A stretch of 64,000 nt of DNA from Candidatus Jettenia ecosi (GCA_005524015.1 SULG01000003.1:23925-87924), one strand, 5' to 3'; positions 45,491-54,759 are shown, counted from the first letter of the stretch. Translations and numbers: made by a program. The notes: generated from the sequence alone by a model not told the origin.

Positions 45491-45631
45491 ATGAAGAGTA
45501 AGAGCAGGGTAACGGTTATTGAGAAATTTTCTATGTATAAAATACCTGCAATTTTGTATAAAAAAGAGGATGGGGTTCATACAATTACTACATCTGCTCA
45601 TGGAGCGATGTATAACATATCCGATGAATAA
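45491..45631 (+). CDS. Possible 46-aa small protein upstream of the aldehyde dehydrogenase
   Basis: An open frame encodes SKSRVTVIEKFSMYKIPAIL and then YKKEDGVHTITTSAHGAMYN before a TAA 14 bases ahead of the next ATG. AGGA abuts the first ATG; an inner ATG lies at 45533. I do not recognise the protein. It could be a leader peptide, a small protein or the remnant of a larger gene. Confidence 0.3.
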   Translation: MKSKSRVTVIEKFSMYKIPAILYKKEDGVHTITTSAHGAMYNISDE

Positions 45632-45645
45632 TTTGGAGCTTAAGA

Positions 45646-47070
45646 ATGCAAAATACCGGTAGATATCTTATTGGCAGCGAATGGCGGGAAGGTAAGCATG
45701 TGATCGAGATAAGGAATCCCTATAATAATGATATGATAGGTATTACCTTTTTGGCAGAAGAAAATGATGCGGAGGATGCTATCCAGGCGGCTGTCCGTGC
45801 CTTTGAAGAAACGAGAAAGCTCCCTGGTTTTAAAAGAGCTGAAATTCTTGGTAATATTCGCGATGGAATCCGTAAAAAAAGTGAAGAGTTTGCACGGTTG
45901 ATAACGCTGGAAGCGGGTAAACCTATTGCCGATTCCCGGGCTGAGGTAGAAAGGGCTGTCGGGACATTCCAAATAGCATTCGAGGAATCAAAAAGAATGT
46001 TTGGAGAATACATTCCTTTAGATATTTCCGAGCGATCCAGGAATAGGACTGGTATAAACAGACGTTTTCCCATAGGGCCAATAGCAGGTATTTCACCTTT
46101 TAATTTTCCCCTGAACTTAATAGCCCATAAAGTGGCGCCGGCGTTTGCAGCAGGAAATCCCATTCTTATCAAACCATCTTTAAAAACACCTCTGACTGCG
46201 CTGCTTCTCGGCGAGGTTATTTCTGAGTCAGGTTGGCCTGCAGAGGGTTTTAGCGTATTCCCTTGTACAACAAATCTGGCCGAACGAATAGTAGCAGACG
46301 AACGTATCAGGATGCTTACCTTCACGGGTAGCGCCGGGGTAGGTTGGAGGCTGAAACAGATTGCTGGCAGGAAGAGGGTAACATTGGAATTGGGTGGAAA
46401 TGCGGGTGCGATTATTGATAGTAGTGATAATCTGGATTATGCGGTGAAGCGATGCATTGCCAGTGCTTTCTCATTTAGCGGACAGGTTTGTATATCTCTC
46501 CAAAGGTTGTTTGTTAATAAAAAAATATATGACAACTTTATGTCAGGTTTTGTAGATGACATAAAGACATTAAAAATGGGTAATCCTATGGAAGAAGAAA
46601 CGAGGCTTGGGCCAATGATCGATGAGCAGGCTGCACAGAGGGTGGAATTATGGGTCAACGAAGCGGTAAGAGATGGCGCGACACTTATTACCGGAGGAAG
46701 ACGTAAAGGCACGTTCTATGAGTCAACGGTAATTACCAATACCACGCCGCAAATGAAGGTTAATACCCATGAGCTATTTGCGCCGGCTGTAACAGTTTCA
46801 GGACACGATACTTTTGAAGAAGCGGTAAGGCAATTAAATGATTCTATCTATGGATTACAGGCAAGTGTATTTACGAATAATATACGGCACGCCTTTTACG
46901 CCTATGAGCATTTGGAGGTAGGTGGTGTGATGGTGAATGATGTGCCATCTTTCCGTTCTGATAATATGCCTTATGGTGGGGTTAAGGAGTCGGGTATTGG
47001 ACGGGAGGGTGTCCGTTATGCTATCGAAGAGATGACAGAACCTAAATTATTAGTTTTGAATTTATCTTAA
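45646..47070 (+). CDS. NAD(P)-dependent aldehyde dehydrogenase
   Basis: It oxidises an aldehyde to an acid; the substrate cannot be told from sequence. The motifs are GPIAGISPFNFPLNLIAHKV, KPSLKTPLTALLLGEV, LTFTGSAGVGW (NAD-binding), TLELGGNAGAII with the general-base Glu, and FSGQVCISLQR with the catalytic Cys. APAV and the terminal GIGREGVRYAIEEMTEPKLL complete the fold. The length of 474 aa is normal. GGAG lies eight bases before the ATG. A symmetrical terminator separates it from bacterioferritin. Confidence 0.9.
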   Translation: MQNTGRYLIGSEWREGKHVIEIRNPYNNDMIGITFLAEENDAEDAIQAAVRAFEETRKLPGFKRAEILGNIRDGIRKKSEEFARLITLEAGKPIADSRAEVERAVGTFQIAFEESKRMFGEYIPLDISERSRNRTGINRRFPIGPIAGISPFNFPLNLIAHKVAPAFAAGNPILIKPSLKTPLTALLLGEVISESGWPAEGFSVFPCTTNLAERIVADERIRMLTFTGSAGVGWRLKQIAGRKRVTLELGGNAGAIIDSSDNLDYAVKRCIASAFSFSGQVCISLQRLFVNKKIYDNFMSGFVDDIKTLKMGNPMEEETRLGPMIDEQAAQRVELWVNEAVRDGATLITGGRRKGTFYESTVITNTTPQMKVNTHELFAPAVTVSGHDTFEEAVRQLNDSIYGLQASVFTNNIRHAFYAYEHLEVGGVMVNDVPSFRSDNMPYGGVKESGIGREGVRYAIEEMTEPKLLVLNLS

Positions 47071-47077
47071 ACATGAA

Positions 47078-47126
47078 ATAAATAAAACCAACAATTCAGG
47101 CGTATGGCATTGTTGGTTTTATTTAT
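47078..47126. terminator. Bidirectional terminator between aldehyde dehydrogenase and bacterioferritin genes
   Basis: ATAAATAAAACCAACAAT pairs perfectly over 18 bases with ATTGTTGGTTTTATTTAT across a 13-base loop. The A-rich and T-rich arms supply a U-tract in both directions, as expected between convergent genes. Confidence 0.85.
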
Positions 47127-47166
47127 CACGATAAGAGTTGAAGTTCCGCTAACGGGTATTCAGTCC

Positions 47167-47649
47167 TTAAGATTTCCCTTCTTTATGTACCTGTACAGAC
47201 AAGAAGTTCTCGATTCCCATATCTTTGATTTGTTGTAAATAGGATTCTAAATCATCGACGTGGGTTTCTTCTTCGACAAGGATATGTTCCAGTAACTCGC
47301 GTGAGCCACCATCACTCACATCGATGCAGAGTTTGATAGCCTTTTGAAGTCTCTGAATTGCTGTCATTTCTAATGCATGATCATTTTCCGCTTGTTCTTT
47401 CACCGTTTTTCCTATGGTGACTTTATCGAGTTTACTAACGGTAGGACTACCTTCTAAAAATAACATGCGCTCCATCAATTTCTCTGCATGCTTCATCTCT
47501 TCTATTGCTCTCTTTTCATTATCCTCATATAAGCATTGATATCCCCAGTTCTCACACATTTTGGCATGGAGAAAATATTGATTGATGGATGTCAATTCTG
47601 AGGTAAGTATTTCATTGAGCGCTTCGATAACTTGTGTATTCCCTTGCAT
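47167..47649 (-). CDS. bfr: Bacterioferritin
   Basis: This is a haem-containing iron-storage 24-mer subunit of 160 aa. All ferroxidase ligands are at the positions used in E. coli Bfr: Glu18, Glu51, His54, Glu94, Glu127 and His130. The haem ligand Met52 is present in IEEMKHAE. A strong AAGGAGG precedes the ATG. The gene is divergent from lysC and has a good promoter of its own. Confidence 0.95.
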   Translation of the reverse strand: MQGNTQVIEALNEILTSELTSINQYFLHAKMCENWGYQCLYEDNEKRAIEEMKHAEKLMERMLFLEGSPTVSKLDKVTIGKTVKEQAENDHALEMTAIQRLQKAIKLCIDVSDGGSRELLEHILVEEETHVDDLESYLQQIKDMGIENFLSVQVHKEGKS

Positions 47650-47724
47650 AAAAAAACCTCCTTGTTTAATGATGGTTATCGCATATAAATAATAGACATT
47701 GGCGAACAGACAATGCTTATTGCC

Positions 47725-47752
47725 AGTATAATATAATTTGATATCTTGTCAA
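47725..47752 (-). promoter_or_regulatory. Sigma70-type promoter for bfr
   Basis: On the minus strand TTGACA (47752-47747) and TATACT (47730-47725) are separated by 16 bases, about 75 bases before the bfr ATG. Confidence 0.55.
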
Positions 47753-47789
47753 TTATAAAAGATTTAATCCTTTTCAATCCAGAAAAAGA

Positions 47790-47818
47790 TTGACTTTAAT
47801 AAATACATGTAATAATCT
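47790..47818 (+). promoter_or_regulatory. Sigma70-type promoter for lysC
   Basis: TTGACT (47790-47795) and TAATCT (47813-47818) are 17 bases apart, about 65 bases before the lysC ATG and back-to-back with the bfr promoter. Confidence 0.5.
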
Positions 47819-47883
47819 AAATAACTATTTATTGAAGCTCGGTGTTTACCGATAGAGGGAATAACGCATTTTAAGGATAGTAT

Positions 47884-49131
47884 ATGGGACTTATCGTACA
47901 GAAATTTGGTGGCACTTCTGTAGCCAATGCAGAACGTATTAGGGCGGCCGCAAAACGCATCATAGAGACATACAAGGCCGGGAACAAGATAATTGTGGTA
48001 GTGTCAGCAAGAGGTCAAACGACTGATGAACTGATCGATCTTGCCTACGAACTAACGGATAATCCATCAACACGTGAACTTGATATGCTTATGTCTACCG
48101 GAGAACAGATTTCCATAGCCCTTGTGGCTATGGCAATCCATGCGCTTGGATATCCGGCTGTTTCTTTTACCGGAGGACAGGTAGGTATTATTACTGACAG
48201 CTATCATACCAAGGCGCGCATCAGGAACATTAGTACGAATCGTATTCAAAAAGAACTGGAGAACGGTACAATTGTTATTGTTGCCGGATTTCAGGGTATT
48301 GATGCAAATGAAAATATTACCACTCTCGGACGCGGTGGTTCGGATACAACGGCTGTAGCTTTAGCCTCTATCATGGGGGCAGACAGATGTGACATTTTTA
48401 CTGATGTGGATGGTATCTATACCGCTGACCCACGGAAAGTTCCGTATGCGCGGAAACTTGAGAAGGTATCGTACGATGAGATACTTGAACTGGCAAGCCT
48501 GGGAGCACAGGTGATGCATTCCCGTTCAATCGAATTTGCAAAAAAATATAACGTTCCCCTGTATGTCCGGTCAAGTTTTAATAATAGCGAAGGGACGTTG
48601 ATTTGTAAGGAGGTGAAGGAGATGGAGGATATCGTTGTTAGCGGCGTTGCAGTAAGCAAAGAAGATGCAAAGATTACCATTCGGGCTGTACCCGACGTTC
48701 CTGGTCAGGCTGCTAAGATATTTCATGAGATTGCCCGAAGGAATATTAACGTAGATATGATTATACAGAATGCCAGTATCGAGGGCAGGGCGGATGTAAC
48801 ATTCACGGTTCCAAGAAGTGATTTACGAATAGCCCTGGAAACTGCAGAAAAGATAAAGAATGACCTTGGCGCTAAAGAAGTTATGTATGATAGTAAGATT
48901 GCTAAACTTTCAGTGGTAGGTATTGGCATGCGGAGCCATTGCGGTGTAGCTGAAAAAATGTTTAGTGTATTAGCCGACGAGGAGATCAATATTCAGATGA
49001 TCAGCACCTCAGAGATCAAGATCTCCTGTGTGATTGATGACGCCCATGCTGATCGTGCCTTACGGGCTGTTCATACAGCTTTTGGACTCGATAAAGTAGA
49101 AAAAGAAAAGGAAGAGGTCGTTAAGGTGTAA
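47884..49131 (+). CDS. lysC: Aspartate kinase
   Basis: It phosphorylates aspartate at the head of the lysine, threonine and methionine pathways. VQKFGGTSVANAERI opens the kinase domain, followed by VVSARGQTTDELI, LLMSTGEQ-like LMSTGEQISIALV, TTLGRGGSDTTAVALA and DVDGIYTADPR. Two C-terminal ACT domains (residues about 265-405; VPGQAAKIFHEIARRNINVD and MRSHCGVAEKMFSVLADEEI) indicate feedback control by an amino acid. The length of 415 aa is that of the monofunctional ACT-type enzyme. Confidence 0.95.
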   Translation: MGLIVQKFGGTSVANAERIRAAAKRIIETYKAGNKIIVVVSARGQTTDELIDLAYELTDNPSTRELDMLMSTGEQISIALVAMAIHALGYPAVSFTGGQVGIITDSYHTKARIRNISTNRIQKELENGTIVIVAGFQGIDANENITTLGRGGSDTTAVALASIMGADRCDIFTDVDGIYTADPRKVPYARKLEKVSYDEILELASLGAQVMHSRSIEFAKKYNVPLYVRSSFNNSEGTLICKEVKEMEDIVVSGVAVSKEDAKITIRAVPDVPGQAAKIFHEIARRNINVDMIIQNASIEGRADVTFTVPRSDLRIALETAEKIKNDLGAKEVMYDSKIAKLSVVGIGMRSHCGVAEKMFSVLADEEINIQMISTSEIKISCVIDDAHADRALRAVHTAFGLDKVEKEKEEVVKV

Positions 49132-49181
49132 AGGCCTGGCAATAATACCAAGGCTGCTTTCAGTAAAAAACAGTGTCAATG

Positions 49182-49205
49182 TAGGGCGAGGCCTTTAGCC
49201 TTGCC
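49182..49205. repeat. TAGGGCGAGGC-TTTAGCCTTGCC dispersed repeat
   Basis: It matches 28671-28695 in reverse orientation and lies in the gap between lysC and the radical SAM gene. Its two halves are imperfectly self-complementary. Confidence 0.6.
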
Positions 49206-49371
49206 AAACAACCCTACAGATATTGAAATATTCAATACGTTTCCTTATTTCCTATTCAGAAGTTGTGAGGTTGAGAATATCTGGGTTCCCAACTTCACAA
49301 CTCTTACAATCTCTCAACCCCGCGCTTGTATGATTTCGTATATTTTATCATAAGTCTGAGGCTTTGCTTCG

Positions 49372-50589
49372 CTAAACTTTGTCTGTACGGGCCAGTTTTG
49401 GCTGATAAATGCAATAAGGTTCTTCAGCCAGATAGTTGCCGGTATCGTAAAATGCCCGTGCCCTGCAGCCTTCGCACACCTTCTTATATTCACATGCCCC
49501 GCATTTACCTTCCAGAAGATCGGGATCGCGCAGCTTTTGAAAGACAGGTGAATCATTCCAGATATCTACAAATTTTTGTTTTCTTACATGACCGGCCTCT
49601 ACCGGCAAATAACCACAAGGAAAGACCTCTCCCTTATGGGAAACGAAACATACGCCGGTGCCAGCCAGACATCCTTTCGTCATGGCAGCCATGCCATGCG
49701 TCTTAGGTGATATGGTAACACCTTCCTCTTTGGCGCGTTCCCGCATAATACGGAAATAATGGGGCGCACAGGTAGCCTTTGTTTGAATCCTGGCCTCTTT
49801 GGAAAGATCGTAAAAATGGTTCAGTACTTCTTCATATTTCTTTGGGTGAAGCATCTGATCATCAGCAATCTGAACACCGCATCCTACCGGTACGAGCATA
49901 AAGATATGCAATGCCTCTGCACCCATCTTAAGAGCGAGTTGATACAGATCGTCGACCTGATCGACATTATGTTTTGCAATAGTACAGTTGATTTGCATAC
50001 TCATGCCAAGATCCTTCAATCGTTTAAATCCTGCGGTAGACCGTTCGAATGAACCCGGTATCTTTCGGAATTCATCATGAGTCTTGGCATCCGCACCATC
50101 AAAACTGATCGATACACGGGCAATGCCCGCATCGACAATTCTTTTTGCAGTCTTATCATCAACCAGCGTTCCATTGGTTGCTAGCGCAACACTCAGCCCT
50201 TTACTTACCCCATACTTTGCTATCTCGAAGATATCGGGTCTGAAGAGTGGTTCACCTCCACTGAGTACCAGAATAGGTTTACCCGTTTCCGCAACGGCAT
50301 CTACAAAGGCGAAAGCCTCTTTTGTAGACATGTCATCTCTGGCGAGAGTCGTGCTTACATCAAGCCTGCGACAGTGGATACATTCCAGGTTACACCCTGC
50401 CGTTGTTTCCCAAAAAACCAGACGCAACTGATTTTTCATGTTCTTCATATACTCGACAGCAGACTTGCCGGAAGTATCATCTTTTATACGTGCATAGGTT
50501 TCTCGTATAGTTTCTGGCATATTACCATGCCCATGAGGTATGGATTGACCACCTGGCTGTTGACCATGTGGATGATGTGGATGCGACAT
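49372..50589 (-). CDS. ahbD: Radical SAM/SPASM protein, AhbD-like haem b synthase
   Basis: AhbD decarboxylates iron-coproporphyrin III to haem b in the sirohaem-dependent pathway. The radical SAM cluster motif is CNLECIHC (WETTAGCNLECIHCRR), and LSGGEPLFRPDIFEIA and VSISFDGADAKTHDEFRK follow. C-terminal auxiliary-cluster Cys residues are seen in TCAPHYFRIMRERA, GCLAGTGVCF, FPCGYLP and CGACEYKKVCEGCRARAFY. The last stretch is characteristic of the AhbD/NirJ group. The ATG at 50589 has GGAGG six bases upstream and starts a His/Gly/Pro-rich leader (SHPHHPHGQQPGGQS). NirJ or another porphyrin-modifying member is the alternative. Confidence 0.75.
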   Translation of the reverse strand: MSHPHHPHGQQPGGQSIPHGHGNMPETIRETYARIKDDTSGKSAVEYMKNMKNQLRLVFWETTAGCNLECIHCRRLDVSTTLARDDMSTKEAFAFVDAVAETGKPILVLSGGEPLFRPDIFEIAKYGVSKGLSVALATNGTLVDDKTAKRIVDAGIARVSISFDGADAKTHDEFRKIPGSFERSTAGFKRLKDLGMSMQINCTIAKHNVDQVDDLYQLALKMGAEALHIFMLVPVGCGVQIADDQMLHPKKYEEVLNHFYDLSKEARIQTKATCAPHYFRIMRERAKEEGVTISPKTHGMAAMTKGCLAGTGVCFVSHKGEVFPCGYLPVEAGHVRKQKFVDIWNDSPVFQKLRDPDLLEGKCGACEYKKVCEGCRARAFYDTGNYLAEEPYCIYQPKLARTDKV

Positions 50590-50808
50590 GTTTTTCCTCC
50601 GCTTGTAGTAAATGAAAAATAGTTTTAATAGACAGCATTGAATATTAACCATAGAGAATACAGCATTTAGCCAGAAAACAATAGTGCAGAATACCAACTT
50701 CTCTCTACCTCTATGGCTGAACAAAAATCATTTCATTATTATAAAAGAATTTCTATTGTCTGGTCAATTAATAAAAAAACAATCTTTTTCTACGAATTTC
50801 TTTTAAAC

Positions 50809-50837
50809 TTGACAACCTATTGCACCATTGATATCAT
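50809..50837 (+). promoter_or_regulatory. Sigma70-type promoter for cimA
   Basis: TTGACA (50809-50814), a 17-base spacer and TATCAT (50832-50837) lie about 135 bases before the cimA ATG, leaving a fairly long AT-rich leader. Confidence 0.55.
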
Positions 50838-50971
50838 TAAAAACTTCTTTTCCGTTTACTTGATAATTATTTTCTATAAGTTTTTTTAAACTATAGAGAT
50901 AGAAAGAATATAATGATGTTTAAAATCCTCTTTTAGGTTCTTTATTACGTGCGGTTAAACGTATTTCTGTT

Positions 50972-52546
50972 ATGGATAAAATTTTTATTTACGATACCAC
51001 ATTACGTGATGGCAGCCAGTCTGAAGGGATTTCCTTCTCGTTACAGGATAAACTAGCCATTACCTTAAAGTTAGACGATCTGGGGGTAGATTATATAGAA
51101 GGTGGTTATCCTATAGCCAATCCGAAAGATGAAGCCTACTTTAAGGAAGTAAAATCGCTGAAATTACATCATGCAAAGGTCGCGTCTTTTGGAAGCACAC
51201 GGAGGGCGGATAAGCATGTCGAAGATGACCGAAATGTAACAGCGCTACTGCAGGCAGAGACGCCTGTCATTACCATTGTCGGGAAGAGTTGGGATTTTCA
51301 GGTAACGGATGTATTGAAGGTATCACTGGATGAGAATCTCAAGATGGTTTCCGATACGGTTGCATATCTTAAATCCAAAAACCGGGAAGTCTTTTTTGAT
51401 GCCGAACATTTTTTCGATGGATATAAGAAAAACCGGGAATACGCCCTGAGAGTACTTCAGGCAGCCCAGTCCTCAGGCGCTGATGCTATCGTATTGTGTG
51501 ATACGAACGGGGGCAGTTTACCCGCAGAAGTGGCTGAGATCGTAAGAGACGTCAGGCAAAAAGTACAAGGCATGTTGGGTATCCACGTCCATAATGACGG
51601 TGACCTTGCAGTAGCAAATACCCTTGCAGCCATAGATCAGGGAGTGAGACAGGTGCAGGGAACGATTAACGGGTTTGGGGAGCGCTGTGGGAATGCAGAT
51701 TTGTGTTCCATTATTCCCAACCTGGTTTTGAAAAGGGGGTATCATTGTTTACGTGATGGCAGACTGAAAAAGCTTACCGAGGTATCCAGGTATGTTTATG
51801 AAACGGCTAATCTGCTTCTTCGGCCTAATCAACCGTTTGTAGGGACCAGCGCCTTTGCCCATAAAGGCGGGCTACATATTAATGCCATTCAAAAAAATAA
51901 GGGTACCTATGAGCATATCCCTCCGGAATCAGTGGGAAATGAGCGGAAGATATTGATCTCTGAGCTTTCAGGCAGCTCGACGATCCTTGCAAAGATAGAA
52001 AAGTTTCATTTGACCCATGATGGCGCTTTTATGAGATCTATCCTTGAAACGGTTCAAAACCTGGAGAATGATGGATATCAATTCGAATCTGCCGAGGCGT
52101 CATTTGAACTCCTGGTAAGAAAAAAAGCCGGCCGATATAAACCCTTCTTTAACTTGCAAGGATTTCGGGTGATTGTTGAGAAGAGAGAAAACGGATTACC
52201 GATAACAGAGGCAACGGTCAAGGTGGAGGTTGATGGTATCCAGGAGCTTTCTGCAAGCGAGGGGGAAGGACCTGTGAATGCCCTTGATTCAGCGCTGCGC
52301 AAGGCACTGGATCGATTCTACCCGTCATTAAAAGATATGAAACTCGTGGATTATAAAGTCCGGGTCATTAATCCGCGGAAAGGAACCGCAGCCAAGGTGA
52401 GGGTAATTATTGAATCACAGGATGAAAAAAATATCTGGAATACCGTCGGTGTATCAGAAAATTTAATCGATGCAAGCTGGCATGCTCTTGTGGATAGCAT
52501 TGAATATAAATTGTTAAAAGAACAGGAGATGGTAAGTAAGAAATAG
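50972..52546 (+). CDS. cimA: (R)-citramalate synthase
   Basis: It condenses pyruvate and acetyl-CoA to citramalate, giving a threonine-independent route to 2-oxobutyrate and isoleucine. The DRE-TIM opening FIYDTTLRDGSQSEG, the sequence DYIEGGYPIANPKDE, VFFDAEHFFDGYKKN and LCDTNGGSLP are those of CimA rather than isopropylmalate synthase. The metal-binding HVHNDGD is present. The C-terminal regulatory (LeuA dimer) domain covers residues about 380-515, with SASEGEGPVNALDSALRKAL. The length of 524 aa is normal. Confidence 0.93.
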   Translation: MDKIFIYDTTLRDGSQSEGISFSLQDKLAITLKLDDLGVDYIEGGYPIANPKDEAYFKEVKSLKLHHAKVASFGSTRRADKHVEDDRNVTALLQAETPVITIVGKSWDFQVTDVLKVSLDENLKMVSDTVAYLKSKNREVFFDAEHFFDGYKKNREYALRVLQAAQSSGADAIVLCDTNGGSLPAEVAEIVRDVRQKVQGMLGIHVHNDGDLAVANTLAAIDQGVRQVQGTINGFGERCGNADLCSIIPNLVLKRGYHCLRDGRLKKLTEVSRYVYETANLLLRPNQPFVGTSAFAHKGGLHINAIQKNKGTYEHIPPESVGNERKILISELSGSSTILAKIEKFHLTHDGAFMRSILETVQNLENDGYQFESAEASFELLVRKKAGRYKPFFNLQGFRVIVEKRENGLPITEATVKVEVDGIQELSASEGEGPVNALDSALRKALDRFYPSLKDMKLVDYKVRVINPRKGTAAKVRVIIESQDEKNIWNTVGVSENLIDASWHALVDSIEYKLLKEQEMVSKK

Positions 52547-52573
52547 AAACAGTATTATTGTGGTTAGTTTTTT

Positions 52574-52990
52574 TCATTCATCGATAGTGAATGGATCATC
52601 TGTCATTTTGCCATGAAATTTTTCTGCATGGGTAAGGGCATCTTGCCGTTGTTGAAAGGCGTGGATACGGTTGTCGTTCGTCTCATTCGTGATTAACTCA
52701 CTCTCCACAAAGTATGCCATATAGGAATCGATCTTATTACCCCTTACTTCATCAGTAACTAAAACATGATCAACCGGCTGGGTATTTTTCCTGAACCATT
52801 GAGTTGCACAGTAGATCGAGCAAAAACGATGTGTTGAAGCGTCTTTAAGGACAATATCAACCTCATAAATAGGTGCAATGGGTGAGCCATCATATGCACA
52901 TCGCGGATTTCTTAAAAATTTTTGATACGATACACCGATGAGTGCAATTGTTAGAGCGATAACTATTCCAATCCAAAATTTTTCCGTCAT
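52574..52990 (-). CDS. NosL-like membrane-anchored protein
   Basis: One N-terminal membrane helix (FWIGIVIALTIALIGVSY) is followed by a small extracytoplasmic domain: RCAYDGSPI, then HRFCSIYCATQWF, VLVTDEVRGNKIDSYMAYFV and a C-terminal ALTHAEKFHGK. This follows the order of NosL-type copper-binding proteins (Cys motif, FCSxxCA/W segment, a VTD-x-x-x-G-x-x-I-D-A-x-x-A-x-Y-V strand). The resemblance is by eye. It is the last gene of a minus-strand cluster with a polytopic protein and an ABC exporter. Confidence 0.55.
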   Translation of the reverse strand: MTEKFWIGIVIALTIALIGVSYQKFLRNPRCAYDGSPIAPIYEVDIVLKDASTHRFCSIYCATQWFRKNTQPVDHVLVTDEVRGNKIDSYMAYFVESELITNETNDNRIHAFQQRQDALTHAEKFHGKMTDDPFTIDE

Positions 52991-53001
52991 GTTAATCCTG
53001 T

Positions 53002-54039
53002 CTAAATAAAGATCAAATGTATCGATACCATACTAAGAGAAGCTAACAGGCAAAAGGCGGCTATATTATTTACCTTTACTAAAAGCCGTTCTGTTATTGG
53101 TTGTACCTCTCCATTCTTACAAAGGAAACGCAGGATACCCATCCAACCAACAGCAAAGGTACCAATGGTAAATAATCCTAAGATAATAGGGGCGTCTGGT
53201 ACCGTGCCGTTTCCCATAAAGCAATATATGCAATGATGATAAGGAAGCTGCATAAGCCTTGGAGCAATGATCTCAAAAAACGAGAAGATGACCACGGGGA
53301 TATTAATAATTGCTATCGCAGCCTGGCTATAAAAGATACTGTTTTCGGATAATGATAACCACGATTGCCAGTTTTTCCAAAGGGTCGTAAATAGTAAAGC
53401 AATGAGGATTATGTTTATTACATAGTAGAGAACAAACAGGATAATCTGAAAGTTGTTTCCCAGGATGGCTTGTGGGATCATGGCTGATGGCCTTAATGGT
53501 ACATCAAAGAAGGTAGCGCAACAAGAGACAGACATCAATGGCTTCATACGAAGCACATAAGAGATGTCTGCAATACTATCTATCAGGAGCACACTGCAAA
53601 CTATGAGTAAGAGATAGAGATTTTTTCGCGCCAGTGGCGCTGTAGGGGTGGATTTATCAATAGAATAGCACAATAACCAGCCACCCATGATAAAAAAGGC
53701 AAAGGGTTTGATGATTTGTAAAAAAGTTACCGTAGTTGGTAAAATTTGTGTAACGCCAAACATACACATTGCCCCGGGTATTTCCGGGACAAAGCTCTGG
53801 AGCATAATATAGAACCACGGCCAGGCAAGCATCCGGATTGCTATGGTTACACATGCAATCAGGAAAATGAGATATCCCTTTTGTTCAAATTGATTCCTTC
53901 TCTCAAGAGGCACGATTGCCTTAAAACTAAGGAGAGACTTTATCGTTGCATAGAGCAAAAACCCTCCCAGGAAAAAGAAACGAATGCAACAAATAACATA
54001 ATAAGGGTATAGATATTTACAATCATTATAAGAATCCAA
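53002..54039 (-). CDS. Polytopic membrane protein of unknown function
   Basis: About eight hydrophobic helices are visible over 345 residues. Possible ligand residues cluster in loops: CMFGV, SVSCCATFF and YHHCIYCFMGNG. I do not recognise the family. The start is uncertain: the frame begins at a TTG (54039) with no ribosome site, directly at the edge of the GxxExxY inverted repeat, so the native start may have been disturbed. Twelve bases separate it from the NosL-like gene, so both probably form one unit with the ABC genes upstream. Confidence 0.6.
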   Translation of the reverse strand: MDSYNDCKYLYPYYVICCIRFFFLGGFLLYATIKSLLSFKAIVPLERRNQFEQKGYLIFLIACVTIAIRMLAWPWFYIMLQSFVPEIPGAMCMFGVTQILPTTVTFLQIIKPFAFFIMGGWLLCYSIDKSTPTAPLARKNLYLLLIVCSVLLIDSIADISYVLRMKPLMSVSCCATFFDVPLRPSAMIPQAILGNNFQIILFVLYYVINIILIALLFTTLWKNWQSWLSLSENSIFYSQAAIAIINIPVVIFSFFEIIAPRLMQLPYHHCIYCFMGNGTVPDAPIILGLFTIGTFAVGWMGILRFLCKNGEVQPITERLLVKVNNIAAFCLLASLSMVSIHLIFI

Positions 54040-54042
54040 CTA

Positions 54043-54072
54043 TTTAACAGGATAACAGGATAAACAGGATAA
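54043..54072. repeat. Left inverted repeat of the GxxExxY cassette
   Basis: TTTAACAGGATAACAGGA followed by TAAACAGGATAAG matches the reverse complement of 54824-54854 at nearly every base. It is made of an ACAGGATA motif repeated three times. Confidence 0.75.
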
Positions 54073-54075
54073 GTT

Positions 54076-54759
54076 TTAAATTGCGTTTATCGTATATTTT
54101 TCTAAATCCTTAATTTTACGTTTGATTTCAACTTTTTTCTCACCAAAGTTAATAACAAGGCCGACCGGTTTTCCAGTAGCAACGAGGTAGTTATAGTGAT
54201 CAACGACTGAAACCGAACAGGAAGAGAGATCATGGTTATGGTATAAGGTATCTTTCTTTCTCAATCCCGAAGGGATGTCATGATTATAGCAGAAACGGAA
54301 AAAAGGTTTTCAACCCCGAAGGGGTGACATGAGAAACCTGCGTTCCGGTGTCATCCCTTCGGGATTTGATTTCATGGTAATTGCTTATCTATAACCATGT
54401 CACCCCTTCGGGGTTATTTATTCGTAGGTTTTCATGGTGTTCTGAGATACGCGGTATGTTCGGTTTCATCCATGGAGTACTATAACTCATTGTACTTCAT
54501 GGGCATTTATAATTTGACGAACTGATTTCAGTTCTAGAATAATCGTATCATTAACAATAATATCCGCTACAAATTTTCCTGCGATATCATTTTTATAATA
54601 AACTGTAATAGGCTTTTGCGATTCTGCGTTAAGCCCTGCTTTCCGCAATTCTATGAGCATGCACTTCTCGTATACACTCTCGAGAAAACCAAACCCCATT
54701 CTGTTATAGACACGATAAGAACAGCCAATAATCTTTTCTGTTAACTCTCTATGTTCCAT
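54076..54759 (-). pseudogene. GxxExxY family protein, split by a REP insertion
   Basis: The N-terminal part (54487-54759) reads LTEKIIGCSYRVYNRMGFGF, LESVYEKCM (the G-x-x-E-x-x-Y motif) and KFVADIIVNDTIILELKSV, ending at INAHEVQ. The missing C-terminus, NYLVATGKPVGLVINFGEKK and VEIKRKIKDL, lies in the same strand at about 54076-54196. Between the two lie roughly 290 bases containing four REPs. The family is PD-(D/E)xK-nuclease-like (D-x-n-E-L-K is visible) with no assigned function. The gene is bordered by inverted ACAGGATA repeats and sits inside an otherwise compact operon. Confidence 0.8.
54263..54416. repeat. REP cluster 4, inside the GxxExxY gene
   Basis: There are two forward units (AATCCCGAAGGGATGTCATGATTATAG at 54263-54289; AACCCCGAAGGGGTGACATGA at 54312-54332) and two reverse units (54349-54367 and 54388-54416). 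A conserved tail at about 54442-54480 (GTTCTGAGATACGCGGTATG, TTCGGTTTCATCCATGGA) has a diverged match near 63880-63920 beside another REP cluster. Confidence 0.85.
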
